Assembly (NCBI GenBank): GCA_035079385.1
Contig: JAVHKY010000024.1
Span: 8,680,001-8,744,000 of the forward strand
DNA length: 64,000 bases
Reading direction: 5' to 3'
DNA from: Aspidiotus rigidus
Taxonomy: Eukaryota; Arthropoda; Insecta; Hemiptera; Diaspididae
This document shows, one piece after another, positions 11,054 to 23,612 of the stretch; the stretch's first letter is position 1, and each line of letters begins with the position of its first letter. The position numbers were made by a program, and so were the translations under genes. The notes under the pieces were generated by a model. It ran no database searches and had not been told where the DNA came from. It saw nothing but the letters and a program-made list of their open reading frames with translations.

Positions 11054-12639
11054 TAAATTTGTAAGATCATTATTTTTCCTGTTTCATTTATCCTATAGAA
11101 TTATATAAACTAATTATAAACTCCTGCATTGATTACCGATTCATCAGTTGTACCGTACTCCCTCTTGCGTTCCAATAGTTTAATTAAATAAACCCCGTCT
11201 CTGACCGTCAATGTTGCTATACCAAAATGGAAAAAACTCTCACTCCGTTTATGGAATCTTATCCACATGGTTTTATTTTATTTAATAATTCGACATAGTT
11301 TCCTGCGCCGTTGCTCATTTGTATTTACAAAGAAATTAGCTTTCAATTCTCCACTGTTCGAAAGTATAATAATATAAAACTGCGAATTTTATGCGATAAA
11401 AATATGGTATTTCCGTGAGGTAGTCGAAAAGAGGTAAGCAATGCAAATATAAAGTTTTTATTCCCCGATTGAATTCCATTAAAATACCCCGACCATTTTT
11501 TTAGGAGCTTCACATGTCCTATGAGAAAAGAAATAACGAGTGCTATTCTCATATATATTATTACATTATATTTAATATAATACACGAACGTAATTTACTC
11601 TAGTTAGAAAAGGAGAAAAAGAAAGGGAAATCTCATTACATAAAAAGAAAGTAAATCAGCTCTCAATATCCACGTCAGTAAAAACGTTGAAAAATGAAAA
11701 TAAAGAAACGTCGTGTCGGCGATACAAAAAATTGCACGAAATTATCTCCTGATAAGTTTCTTAAAATATAATTTCATCAATAATACTCTACCATCATTCA
11801 GTCAGTGGTGAACATCACTTGTAAAAAAAAAAAAAAAATTATAGAAATATACAAACGTAAAAAGTTCTGGTAGGTACCCACTGACATTTATTCGTCACTC
11901 TATTCAGTACATGCGAGAATATTGAAGGAGTGATAACGAACAAGAATTAAAATGAACATGCGCTAATGGAAGCAGTAAAAGTAAAATTCTTTGAATATTT
12001 GGACTTCAAGGCATTGGAAAGATTTCGTAACGAGTAGAATTACTCACATTACTCACCATACGCGGAAACCTTAATAACAGAATGAACCTAAAAACAATTC
12101 ACGAATAACGAATTAACTTCATTCAATCTAGTACTATATCCTTCATCACCTTAATCGGTTTGTTTGGAACTTGAAAGTATCAAAATTATTCTACAGATTA
12201 AAGTATACACAATGATACTAGACACTATTGGGTACATCAACCCAATCGACGAAATTAAATAATATAATGGCACTCTTCAGACCCTCATTCTACGTAAACC
12301 AGTTGAAATTGTTCTACAGCAGACTGGTGACTCACCATGTAAATGTAATTACTACATTTCATCGCCACGACATCAAATTCAAATCTGTACATTACACGTT
12401 AAAGGAACTTTTTAAAGTACATAATTAGCCTAGACACTCAAGTGGACAAGAAACTTCATTTAACAAATGAAAGTAGGTAGGTTCACGTTACCAATAAAAT
12501 ACTGAAATGATTTGGACTAAACGGAAATTACATGCTTTCTGCGAAGTTAGCAAGGAATGTAGTTAGAGATCAGTAACAATACTTCCTGGATTATATTTAT
12601 ACAATTATGTTTCTTTTTCTTTTCTTTTTTTTTCGGGTT
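11054..12639. other. Converging 3' regions; poly(A) signal of isoform B
   Basis: AATAAA at 11187-11192 follows the isoform B stop by about 135 bp. The remainder, up to the C14orf119-like stop, is AT-rich and presumably holds that gene's 3' UTR, read on the minus strand. I see no coding exon, RNA gene or long repeat. Confidence 0.4.
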
Positions 12640-13038
12640 TTAACATTCACCAACAACTGGTTCAGCGTTTCCGTTAGTCATGAAATCGTCTTCGGGTTCC
12701 ACAACACCGTTCACTCGTTTATCGAATTTTTCGAAAAATTCTTCGTCGATCGACTTCAGTTCATTGAGCAATTGATCTTTATCAGTCTGCGTCCAATTTT
12801 CCGACCATTCGTTAAATAGTTTAATCCGACACTGAAAAAGACTGGGTGGACGATCTTCTACGCTACACGAGTCCAAAGTCGATATTAATCCATTCACATT
12901 GCCTTTGTTATTGTGAAACTTATTCAGTAAAATGGGCAAGAAATCGCTTCGCTGCATTTCGCCCCATTCTTGAAACCATTGGATTACGTACCGAATTTGA
13001 GCTGGCGTTGCTGGCGTGTACGCGTTACCGGAGCCCAT
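12640..13038 (-). CDS. C14orf119-like conserved protein
   Basis: A single exon of 132 aa from the ATG at 13038 down to the stop at 12640. The frame is open slightly further upstream but without an ATG. It matches the small conserved C14orf119 family: I..VIQWFQEWGEMQRSDFL (human has a W-F/W-W surrounding block), then DRPPSLFQCRIKLFNEW, then W....QLL.EL..ID..F. The family is widespread in animals and poorly characterised; no enzymatic motif, signal peptide or membrane segment is visible. It stands head to head with RpLP0. Confidence 0.75.
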   Translation of the reverse strand: MGSGNAYTPATPAQIRYVIQWFQEWGEMQRSDFLPILLNKFHNNKGNVNGLISTLDSCSVEDRPPSLFQCRIKLFNEWSENWTQTDKDQLLNELKSIDEEFFEKFDKRVNGVVEPEDDFMTNGNAEPVVGEC

Positions 13039-13963
13039 CTTATAACGGTTCAATAATCAAGTATTGAAATTACAAACGTTTGTAATGATGGTAATCGCTA
13101 TTAATTATGCGGAAAACGACTGTATATTAGGATAATTGCGAGAAGAATACGAGCGAATAAAATTGAAATACTGATTGAACACGTCTAATTAACGTGATCT
13201 TCATCAATCATCAAAATTTTCACTACCTACTTTTTATCAGTATAAATATTTACATGTGGAATCACGATTCAAAGTCGCATCTTGCAAGCTTCGACACACT
13301 CAGCAGGTTGCGCTTGCGCCGATCGCGTGGCCAGTGTCGATCATCAAAAATATCATTCTCAGTTAGAAAATCGATGCACCATCCACAACATTGATCATAG
13401 TACACAGATAATTATTGAAGATGAAGTCAGCTCGCTCTAGTCTAGAAGACAAAAAAATTGAACTTTTAGCCGCGTGTTGATTTTTTCATTACCGTGGAAG
13501 AGTGTTAACTTTTATTCCTAGGTAGCACGTATCTATGTGGGTTCAAGTGGAAAGCGAAGTTTGTATTTTCAGTTAATTGCTCAAGCGTCGCCGAAGTAAG
13601 TTTCAAAAAGTAATTCAATTATTATATTAAATTCATAAGTACCTACCCAACTGTTAGAAATACTCTCAGTTCGATGAAAACCGAAGGAAAGTAAGCGGAT
13701 TTCATCATGCCTTATTGAGCATATTCCTCACCTCGATACCAAAATCCTCTGTTACTATGAGACTTTGATGATGCATAATTAAAGCATTGAAACGATCTTG
13801 TTTATGATATTTTGCTTTTTGCTAGATAGTATCTGAAAACTCGGTCTTTTCCATACTTAAAACACACATTCTTGAATTTGTAAATCTACCTCAGATTTTT
13901 CAATTTTTGTCTATTCATTTTTACAGGCCTTAAAAGAGTCGAAAGATCATCTCTGCTTACAAG
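13039..13963. promoter_or_regulatory. Shared upstream region of the C14orf119-like gene and RpLP0, with RpLP0 5' UTR intron
   Basis: This interval separates two divergent start codons, so both promoters must lie here. A GTAAGT-type donor at about 13596 and a TTTTTACAG acceptor ending at 13926 suggest that RpLP0 has a non-coding first exon ending at 13595 and a 330-bp intron in its 5' UTR, as is common for ribosomal-protein genes. I found no convincing TATA box. Confidence 0.45.
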
Positions 13964-15314
13964 ATGGGTAGAGAGGACAAGGCGACATGGAAAGCCAACT
14001 ATTTCTTGAAATTAATCGTGAGTATTCTCAAGCGTTTCCGGAACTTCGTTCATTCTCATTATTTATGAGTAATCTTGGAGTTGAATGATTTCTCTGTGTC
14101 GTAGAACTTGTTGGATGATTTTCCGAAATGTTTTATTGTCGGAGCCGACAATGTGGGTTCAACCCAAATGCAACAAATACGTATTAGTTTACGTGGAAGT
14201 GGTATTGTGTTGATGGGAAAAAACACCATGATGCGAAAAGCAATTCGTGGCCATATCGATCGAAATCCATCCCTGGAAAAGTAAATTTTATCATAATATT
14301 AGCGAGAAATTCATTCTTGTCCAGTAAATTAATTGTTGGATTATTTGCGTTTTCTAGAATCCTGCCACATATTCGTGGTAACGTAGGTTTTGTCTTCACG
14401 AGATCTGACTTGGTAGAAATTCGTGACAAACTATTGGAGAATAAAGTTCAAGCTCCAGCTAGACCAGGAGCTATAGCTCCGTGTCCTGTAGTGATTCCCG
14501 CTCAGAACACCGGGTTAGGTCCGGAAAAAACATCTTTCTTCCAAGCTCTATCTATTCCTACCAAGATTTCCAAAGGAACAATTGAAATTATAGTAAGTGT
14601 TCTTGGTCATTTTTGTGGAATTCTTTAGGTTCAGTCATAAATGTTTTGATCTTTATTTACAGAACGATGTTCACATCCTGAAGGAAGGTGATAAGGTAGG
14701 AGCTTCCGAGGCCACACTCTTGAACATGCTGAACATATCTCCGTTTTCGTACGGTCTAGCTGTACAAATGGTCTATGATTCAGGCACGATATTCGAGCCG
14801 AAAATTCTGGATATTACTCCGGAAGATCTTTTCTCAAGGTTCCAAGAGGTGAGCATTATTCACTAAGCTTGATTTTAAAGCTAATCTAATAAAATTATTG
14901 AAAAATTCACTGATGAACTACTTTTTCCACTTTATTCAGGGAATCGCCAATATAGCCGCAGTTTGTATGCAGATTGATTATCCATGCGCAGCATCTGTAC
15001 CGCACATGTTGATCAATGGATTCAAGAATGTGTTGGCGGTAGCAGCCGTTACCGATATCGAATTCAAAGAAGCTACGACATTGAAAGAATATTTGAAAGT
15101 GAGTGTTTGAATCTTCCAATTGTAAAATCGTTCCTGCTCAGACAAATATTTAATTCAATTTTCTGGATATAATTTTTAGGATCCTTCAAAATTCTTAGCT
15201 GCTGCCCCAGCTGCTGCTGCTCCAGCGGCTGCAAAAGATGAGCCGAAAAAAGAAGAAAAGAAAGAAGAATCAGAGGAGGAAGACGACGACATGGGCTTCG
15301 GGCTCTTTGACTAA
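13964..15314 (+). CDS. RpLP0: 60S acidic ribosomal protein P0
   Basis: Six coding exons, 13964-14017, 14105-14280, 14358-14592, 14663-14848, 14940-15098 and 15180-15314, give 314 aa, the usual length for the family. It starts [14 protein letters not shown], contains the diagnostic [14 protein letters not shown] and [13 protein letters not shown] blocks (rRNA-binding L10-like domain), [19 protein letters not shown] and KISKGTIEI. It ends with the Ala-rich hinge and the [13 protein letters not shown] tail shared by P0/P1/P2 that recruits elongation factors. It forms the base of the ribosomal stalk. All splice sites are canonical and exon phases agree. Confidence 0.98.
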
Positions 15315-16086
15315 GATGAAGTTATCTTTGTATGATTTGGATAAATACATCGTTTTTCTAATTTGAATTCGTCTCTTAAAGTTATTGTACTTGGAAGTTC
15401 TATGAGCCCTTGCGAAAACGAAAACATTTCAAGCTAGTACAACTGCGGTGCGTATGAAAAATTGGGAAAAAAAAAGATGCGGTAATAGTCTCCTATCGAC
15501 TGTCTTTGGTATACACGTATCGTAATTAATTCATACGACCTGATACGTAAACGATGTTTTGACTTCCGTAGTATTCCCAAAAATTACGCCAAAACCGTAG
15601 GCGAAATGCGAAAACAGAGTATAGTCTCATAGTTACAAGAAAATCTCACAGGTTCGCTATTATCTCGACAAACGAATGTGTACTTCGCTTGCAACTGAAC
15701 GAAACGGGAGCTTTCTGCGAGAACTGCTGAACGCGAACTAAATCCCGCTTCTGAATCTGAGCTGACCGCTTCCCTCTCCGAACGTTCACCACGACCGTAA
15801 TAATAGATAATAATATAGTACCCGAAATTTATTTCAATTTCATACAGTCAATCAATCAATCGGCCGTAGTCTATATAGCTGAGCTTAATTTTGGAAGGAA
15901 TTAGAAATTTCCTTTAAATTCTGTTCATTGCTCGCTAAAATCTATCGTTCCTATTCTGTCGTTGCAGTGTCGTAGTCTTGATAATAGAATTGTGCTTCGA
16001 GATCTGTCTTGTGTTTTATCCTAGATACAATTGCAAATTTTATCGTTTCTTTTTCTCTGGTTAACCTTAATATTGTTAATAATCTG
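15315..16086. other. Intergenic: RpLP0 3' end and ANKRD13C 5' region
   Basis: AT-rich DNA with no coding signal. It must hold the RpLP0 poly(A) site (a GATAAATAC sequence at about 15340 is the nearest candidate, no clean AATAAA) and the ANKRD13C promoter and 5' UTR. Confidence 0.4.
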
Positions 16087-19000
16087 ATGGCGGATGAGCA
16101 AGAATATCCGCTACATGAATGTATATTCGATGGCGATTTGAGGAAATTATCGGCTTTACTGCGATCTCAAGATGTCGCCAAAAAAGATAAACATGGTAAT
16201 ATAGTACTTAGGTATAATACCTAATAATAAACTCACTCTTCAACTAATATTGATTTTTTGATTTTTAGGAAACACCGCATTACATCTAGCAGTTATGATG
16301 GGTAAAAAAGGTTCGTCACATCCATTTGTTAATATTTCGTGCATCAGCCTGATGATGGAATGACATCTTATCATCTTTTTTTTCTGGTATCTTAAATATC
16401 TAGAATGCGTTCATTTATTGCTGAATCATAATGCACCTGTGAAAGTGAAAAATCTTGCTGGCTGGAGTCCACTATCCGAAGCTATCAGCTACGGCGATAG
16501 ACAAACCAGTAAGTGATTATACGTGTGAACTCATTATTTCTTATCCCTAAAAATTTTGTGTGACTCATTTTGATCGATGAAATTACACGTTCAGAATACG
16601 CGTGTTTCCAGAAACTAGATTCTCTGTACCACGTTCGCATTAATTCTACTCATTATTACATTGATTTATTTGTTACAGTTCTCTCATTATTAAGAAAGTT
16701 TAAACAGCAACTACGAGAACGAATGAACGAGAGGCGACCTAATTTATTAGCTGGTTTGAAAAAAATGCAGGATTTTCATATGGAGCTGAAATGGGATTTC
16801 CACAGTTGGTGTAAGGCTAATATATAAATTTGTAGCCCAAGTACCCAGTTAGATTACGAAAAAGGGAAGCTCGTGTGGAAAAATAGAGAAAAAGTGTTAG
16901 ATATCAAAGGTAAAAGTCGTTAGACCTATAAATCAGTGAAGTTAGTTGTGAGTCAAAGGTTATTTTTGTGAAAGTGTCCTCGGTATTTTCATAGTAAAAT
17001 AATGATCATAATAATATATTTGTCTGATATTCGTCTTTATCTGTAACATTACAGTACCATTACTGTCAAGATTGCTTCCTTCGGATGTATGTAGAATCCA
17101 GAAACACGGGACGTCCATTCGTATTGACTCAACACTAGTCGATTTCAGCGATATGAAATGGGAACGAGGCGATATTACGTTCCTATTCAACGGCGAAGCT
17201 GCACCTAACGAATCTTTAATAATTTTGGATAACGTAAAGAAGGTATATCAAAAAATTAGACACGAGGTTAGTAAGTTAGTCTGTCATACGATACTGTTAT
17301 TTATTAGTTCGAATTCTGTAAGTTTCATTAAAATTATACAGGAAACCGAATTTGAAGTTGAAGAAGAAATTGATAATCTCATGGCGAGCGATATTATGTG
17401 CGCTCAGATGTCTACCAAGTCAATTAAATTTACTAGGGCCCAATCTGGATGGATTTTCAAAGAAGATAAAAAGGTTATATTGCACTTCAAATAAACTGCG
17501 GACTTGTATTCAGTTTTCTTTTCAAGTGAGCAATTTTATTATTTTTTTTTTTTTTCAGGAAATGGTGGGCCCGTTCAATGCAGATTATTACCTAGTCAAT
17601 GGAATGGTGTTGGAGTCGCGTAAACGTCGAGAGCATCTCTCCGAAGAAGACCTACAAAAGAATAGAGCTATGAGAGAATCCTTTACTCGAGGACAATCGC
17701 CTGTGAACGAAAATCGCGAGCCGGTACGTTCTCGGTCGTAAATTCCTTAGATATTAATTTTTATTCTCAAGACGACAATCGTAATACTTATTTTGTTTAC
17801 CGTTTTGAATTGTAAATAATCATTTTACGCGCAAGATACAGTGAAAAACGTTCGTATGTTTGTTTTACGAAAATATTGTTTTGCAAACACGGTGACGTAT
17901 TGGATTCGTTACTACGAATGTTCGAAATTATCGAATTATTTTGTGGAATAGGCTCTAAAGAATTTATAATTGAAAATGAAAAATTAGATACTTTCGGCTT
18001 GTTTTGTTTACGACTTTCTATTTCCGTGATTATTTACTTATGGATTGTCGTACTATTCTACAACTGATCCTCGATTATCGTAAAATATTATCTATTTGTC
18101 AACAGCTTGCGCATAGAGAATCATTAGCCCCTCCCCCACCCTGCTCCATTACATGGCAGGAGTATATTGAATCGGAACCAGGAAACTATCCGAATCTTGG
18201 AAGACAGATGGTGCTCAAAGAATCTAGTCGGGGTTACAAAGCCACTGTTGCTATGGTGAGTACAAGACGATGAATGATAATTCGAACGAGCTCGAACAAT
18301 TGTGCCTAGCATAGATGTAAACAATTTTTGATTTTTAAAAAAAAAAAAAGAGGAAAAAAAAGTAAATTTTTTCATTAAAAAAAAAAAAAAAAATTGAAGA
18401 AGTGGTAGAGGGTATTTTAGAACACTTGATCTTTGAGTCTTGATTCGTATTTTGAACATTCTTGTTAATATATCATACAGAGGGAAAGTCGAATAATGTC
18501 AAAGAAATTGTTGACATTCCGTATTGAGATAACATTTTCAAAGACTATCTTTGTTCTCCCATATTTCGTCGTGAATAGACAAACCACCCATGTGTTCCTG
18601 GTACAACACACGAGCTCTCGTTTTTCACTTTAAAAAAATATTTTATACAATTTCTTTGTATAATCTGTCTCATAAAATTCTAAAATGACATTTATTGTTT
18701 AATGATTTTAGAGCTCTGACTTTCCTCTATCCGTCGAGATGCTGTTAAGCGTATTAGAGATAATTGCTCCGTTCAAACATTTTAGTAGACTCAGGAAATT
18801 TGTACAAATGAAATTACCGCCCGGCTTTCCCGTCAAGTTAGGTATGTTTTTGTTCTCGTTTTCCGATGTATTCTGCTCGATCTTTATTATTTTCCGTAAT
18901 GATTTAGATATTCCCATATTACCTATCATATCGGCAAAGATAACATTCCAACAGTTCGAGTTCTTGGAAAAAGTTGACGAAGAAAATTTCAAAATTCCTG

Positions 19001-19128
19001 CGGATTTTCGAGAAGATCCAAATAGGTGAGATGGAAGTAATGTTAAAAATCCCTGTAATCGCCGTAAAAATCATGTAGTTCGTTCCTACCAGATGTTGTG
19101 TATTGTTTATAGGTTTCCGGATTTGTGA
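16087..19128 (+). CDS. ANKRD13C: Ankyrin repeat domain-containing protein 13C
   Basis: Eleven coding exons (16087-16195, 16269-16310, 16404-16508, 16679-16810, 17055-17266, 17342-17473, 17559-17723, 18106-18255, 18712-18841, 18908-19025, 19113-19128) give 436 aa. The N terminus has ankyrin repeats (HECIFDGDL; HGNTALHLAVMMGKKECVHL; GWSPLSEAISYGD). The GPCR-chaperone domain follows, with WDFHSW, LLPSD, STKSIKFTRAQSGW, VNGMVLESRKRREHLSEED, PPPPCSITWQEYI and FKHFSRLRKFVQMKLPPGFP, and ends RFPDL like the vertebrate orthologue. Human ANKRD13C acts at the ER membrane to hold back and help mature G-protein-coupled receptors. The start is set at MADEQEYPLHEC; the frame is open upstream to 16009. One donor (after 16810) yields W-L-P where vertebrates have W-V-P. 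Confidence 0.93.
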
Positions 19129-22100
19129 CCGCCAGGCGATATAACTGTTATCGAGTGGCAAACAACTTATCCCATATCTTTAGAAATACCAGTCAGTACG
19201 TCGTATTTTGTGTTAAATTTTGAACCATCAGCTTAGAGAAATCGTATTCGTCCCTTAGCGTAAGTGCGCGGCTGAGTGAGTTGCGCTCTAAAAGAAAAAA
19301 AAAAATTACCAATCCATATGTGTACATGTTAATTGATACGTTGTATCCCAAATATCCTATTTTCCATATGAATCCTCGCGCGTTGAAATATTCATATTTT
19401 TGGCTGTGATTTCGTTTCCGTTTTTACGAAATTAGGTAGCAAACAAAAATTATTTGAACGTAGTCGCTTCGATTTGAAACTTGGTAATTTCTTTTTCATT
19501 TTTTATCCTACTAACCAAAATACCCTCTTACCATAACGAATAGTCGGCAAGTAGAATATTATAGAATATCGTCGCTTTCCATACGAATTTTTTCCTCTAG
19601 CTTTTTGTCCTGTTTGATTGTTTATTTTTTTTTTATTTACGATTTTTTTCTGTTTTTTATTTTGTAAACGATGAATGACGATTTTTCGTTAACCTATGTT
19701 CCTTTTTGTTTTTAAAAGAAAAAATCTGTCCATTAATCATCAGTCGTACGAGCAATGGCTCATGTAATATAAACGAAAGAGAGAAATAATTTTTATTTTA
19801 CAAAACGATTGAGTTGGCTGGCTGTGCAGCAGAAAGAGAAATGAAAAGGAAAAAAAAAAAAAGACTTCGATGTATTTCATTTACTCTCTATATTACGTGT
19901 ATAAGTACATATTCTGTATGTAAAGTAAACTTTTTAACCACTTGTTGCTGTTCTTGATCTAATTATCCGAGTTGAAACGATCTCAAAATTATCGTCTCGC
20001 GTTTATACTTCATTCGAAACTTTCACTATATTTTATACTGTATGTGTACTTTTTTGAGGTAATCATTATACTTTCGATGTGTATTTACGATAATATGATT
20101 TTTTATTATCAAATACGTCATTATTCGAATGAGTTTCGTACTAGTCATAAAAAAAATATTTTAGTAACCTAAAGGCAAGCTGAAACGTCTTTGCGAGCAC
20201 TGAACTGTATTTTGGGATCGACGCAAATTAAATTATCGACGAATTTTTCTTCGTAGAAATTTTCATGAAATATCGTTGGTACCTATCGACAATACCTACC
20301 TAGAAATTTCATATCGATTTGCATTCTTTGTTTCTAAATATTATTGTGAGACGGAATTTTTCAGAATTGTGATGTCGAATTATTTCTCGATAATTACGAA
20401 ATTCCAAGATTTGAAAACATTTTCAGTATGCCTTCATTTTACCTATTACAATATCAGTTTTTCTTCTTTTGAAGTGAGATGGCGAAAAAAAACTACGACC
20501 AAAAATCGATAATTTATATAATTTTACACGATTCATATCATTTATAACATTATTCAATTCCGTTTTTCTTTTTTCTGGTGACCAAAATAAAAGCTCGTTT
20601 TATTCTACTCTCCTCGATAAATGTCATTTATCACGCTCAAAATTTGATTTTCAGTGTCTTATCTGAATACTAGGCTAGGTATCTAACTTTTTTGTGAAAT
20701 ATGTTTGTACAGTTACGCGTTCTTGTTCTGATTGTTTGACACGATTTTTTAGATTATATTATCCAATAAAAATGGTCAAGTTTTGTACCGATTGAATGAT
20801 GATTAAATATTACCGAGTGAGGTACATACGATTATCAAAGTATTCGTACACAATATCTCTTAAGAATCATTAGCACTCTTAGTTTCATTGACCTATTGAT
20901 GATGTATTTTAATATTTCTCCCTCCGGTAAAATTCATGATTGTAATCATGAGTGTATACTTTTCTTTTCGTCCTTCGACTGTACCTATTTGTCCAATAAA
21001 ATTGATCGAGTAATTCATATTTTTATTCTCCTTATCTGTTTGTCATCAAATATTACTGAAGAAAATTTACTTAAACGTTATTGATCGAAATTGATACCCA
21101 GTTTGTATCTAGTGTTATTCTTGAGAAAACGATCATCCCTTTGGGTGCATCAGTAATTTGAAGTGTTTTTTTTTCTACAAGTGTGACCAAATAAGGGCGC
21201 CTTTATTGAATGATCGCCATTGTTTCTCATCAGTAACCAATATTGGTAATCCTCCTATTTAAAATTCTAACTGATGGTGATACCTACCTTCACATAGATG
21301 GCAATGGCATTGGCAGCTGCTATTTTATCTGCCATACAAACGTATGCAAAAATAACGATCATGGAAAAATATCAATGTGAGTTGAAAAATACGTATATTC
21401 GGAAGAAAATTAGATCACTGCAGTTGTTCTCTAATATCAGTTTTCAATTCTTCAACAAGTCCTCGGTTCTCAGATACGGTACATCAGGATGCATATACCT
21501 ACGTTAAAAAATTGACGTGTACATGCATTCGATTGTGATGTAAAGTGGTGCGTGATTACAGAGCTTCATTACTAACACACATCAAATGGCGCGGAAGACC
21601 TCGTCTCGGTGATCATTGTTTTTGCACGTACCTACGCCAATTTAACTTTGTACGGCAGTTTCCTGTATGCCTGGTTTGATGAGACAGAGTTTCCTGGGAT
21701 TGTAATATTTATCTTCTACGCGTTGGAGCTTGAGGTGCATATGAGGAAGTATCTGTAAGAAGAGCGTCCGCGTCCTTCAACTTTGTATCCAATAATCCTC
21801 AAAAATTAATATATTATTTCTTTTTTGTAGCGCAAAACATATCTGATTCTCTATCATCTTAATTTCTTTGCTTGGCTGATGCATCAATACAAATTCTTAG
21901 ATACCATTAGGAAACTCAACCTCGGCCCCTCGGCTAATAACTGATGACTGAGCCTACCTAACTTCTTAGGTTGATGATAAAAATGGCATAAAAGACAATA
22001 TTGATCTCATTTTTGACAGTGTTGAAACTAAAAGCTGCCAATAAATATACCTACACTTACAAATGAAGCACACCTTTTATTTATTTAACTTGAAGATATT

Positions 22101-22747
22101 TTTTTATTTGGTTGAATGAATGAAAACAGAGTCAATAGTGTGAAACACGTCTGAACTTGTAAACATTCATTATACATGAACTTTCTATATGTTTTCATCA
22201 GGGAAATCTATGATGTGTTTTGCAAAGATTTTGTTCACGCTTATTGCAAAGTGAACTAAAATTCAAAGTACCAATCTATTAAGCATTTGATCATTTCAAT
22301 TAATTGTTGGTAGGTACGTACCTACCTACCTACCTGCTGAAGATGAAAAATTTGATTTTTTGTTTTCTCTCATTAGTAATTTCTATATTTTCCTGCACTC
22401 ATTGGTGTAAACCTCAATTTCAGATTGAAACAGTAAGAAGGGTTTCCTTAGCATCAGGACGTGAGTTCTAATTCTATTCATTGTTAGATAGCCTACGTTG
22501 ATTTCATTTGTTTTTCTCTTATGGTACCGGTAATTGCTGGAACTCAATCTCAATCTTATTGAATGATCCTGCACATATTGACCAATCATTGAATTCAGGT
22601 ACCTACCTACCTACTTATATCCTTGATAGGTACCACATAGGTACATACCTATCAAAATATTCTCTCGGTACTGATGGTACTGGTACTTAGCTACTTATGC
22701 AAGAAAGATTCCAATTGATAACGGTCATTAACCCTGGTTGAAATAAT
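19129..22747. other. ANKRD13C 3' region and gene-poor DNA
   Basis: No supported gene. Candidate AATAAA signals are at about 20586 and 20764, but neither can be tied to the ANKRD13C transcript. Near 21637-21662 there is one end (AATTTAACTTTGTACGGCAG) of the CTGCCGTAC foldback family that has two full copies in apoLpp introns. Confidence 0.4.
22308..22690. repeat. TACC/GGTA simple-repeat patches
   Basis: Runs of TACC at about 22316-22334 and again at about 22599-22640 with GGTACC palindromes and GTACATACCTA variants. These are short microsatellites with an inverted partner; the ORF across them is low complexity. Confidence 0.6.
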
Positions 22748-22761
22748 AATACCAATTATTG

Positions 22762-22950
22762 AGAAATATACTCGCAAAGAGTAACGAACACAAATACTAG
22801 AACCGCAATAAAACAAACAAACCTAGCGCTTTCGGCTATAAACAGCCATTCTCACGGTATAGAAAGCGTTCTAGTATTTGTGTTCGTTACTCTCTGCGAG
22901 TATATTTCTCTATGATGGATGACCGTAAAATTAAAAAACGCATTGATTCT
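22762..22950 (-). mobile_element. Short Penelope-derived insertion with 14-bp target duplication
   Basis: A 189-bp insertion is flanked by exact 14-bp direct repeats AATACCAATTATTG (22748-22761 and 22951-22964). Inside, arms of about 43 bp (22761-22803 and 22867-22910) form a near-perfect hairpin. The loop contains, on the minus strand, GAATGGCTGTTTATAGCCGAAAG. This resembles the CTGATGA-stem-GAAA core at 28.1 kb, and the flanking CACAAATACT..AACCGCAATA block is shared with that Penelope relic. The core lacks an intact CTGANGA, so self-cleavage is doubtful. It looks like a terminal piece of a Penelope-like element that was retro-inserted. Confidence 0.55.
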
Positions 22951-23612
22951 AATACCAATTATTGTTGGATAATTAATTGGATTATCCCAAAGTATGCAAG
23001 TAGGTACAAAGGACTAGGAGTCACCTTATCAATTGCCTGTTGGATCAACAAGATGGGTAGTCTTGCTAATAGTTATTTACTGATTGACGTCACAGAAACT
23101 TGGGCTATCCTCTTCGTTCACGCCTACGTCACAGCATCGTTGTATTCAAAATAATTTCGAGATTTGTGATCGATGGTGCTTAGGGAAAGTAAACAAACTT
23201 TTTTTACACGGACTTTTCCATAAGAAGAAAAATTGAATTCGATCATTTGCTCATATTTGAATAGAAGAATAAAGTGAGAAACGAAAAATACATTCTCAAA
23301 TACTTGAGATCTTCCAGATCTTGATTATCAACGTTGAATTCCTTATTTATTTCTCATTTTGAAATACTAACACATGATCGAAATGTTCCCTGTGTATTCT
23401 TATGGGAGTCCATAATGTTCTAAGCACCATCGCATGATAATTGTAAAATTCTGCGATACTACCGGTATCGCAGAATATCGCACACTATCGATCAAAATTG
23501 CTCGATGTTAGCAGTTAGTGACGTCACGTGAACAAAGAGGATTGTGATCAATTTTCCTCTTTCTTGGAACTTAATATAGGTTGCCTACCGAATTATTTTT
23601 TGATTTTTTCAG

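Noticed and set aside
12607..13067. Plus-strand ORFs over the C14orf119-like gene
   Set aside because: Antisense shadows; the minus-strand frame carries the conserved motifs.
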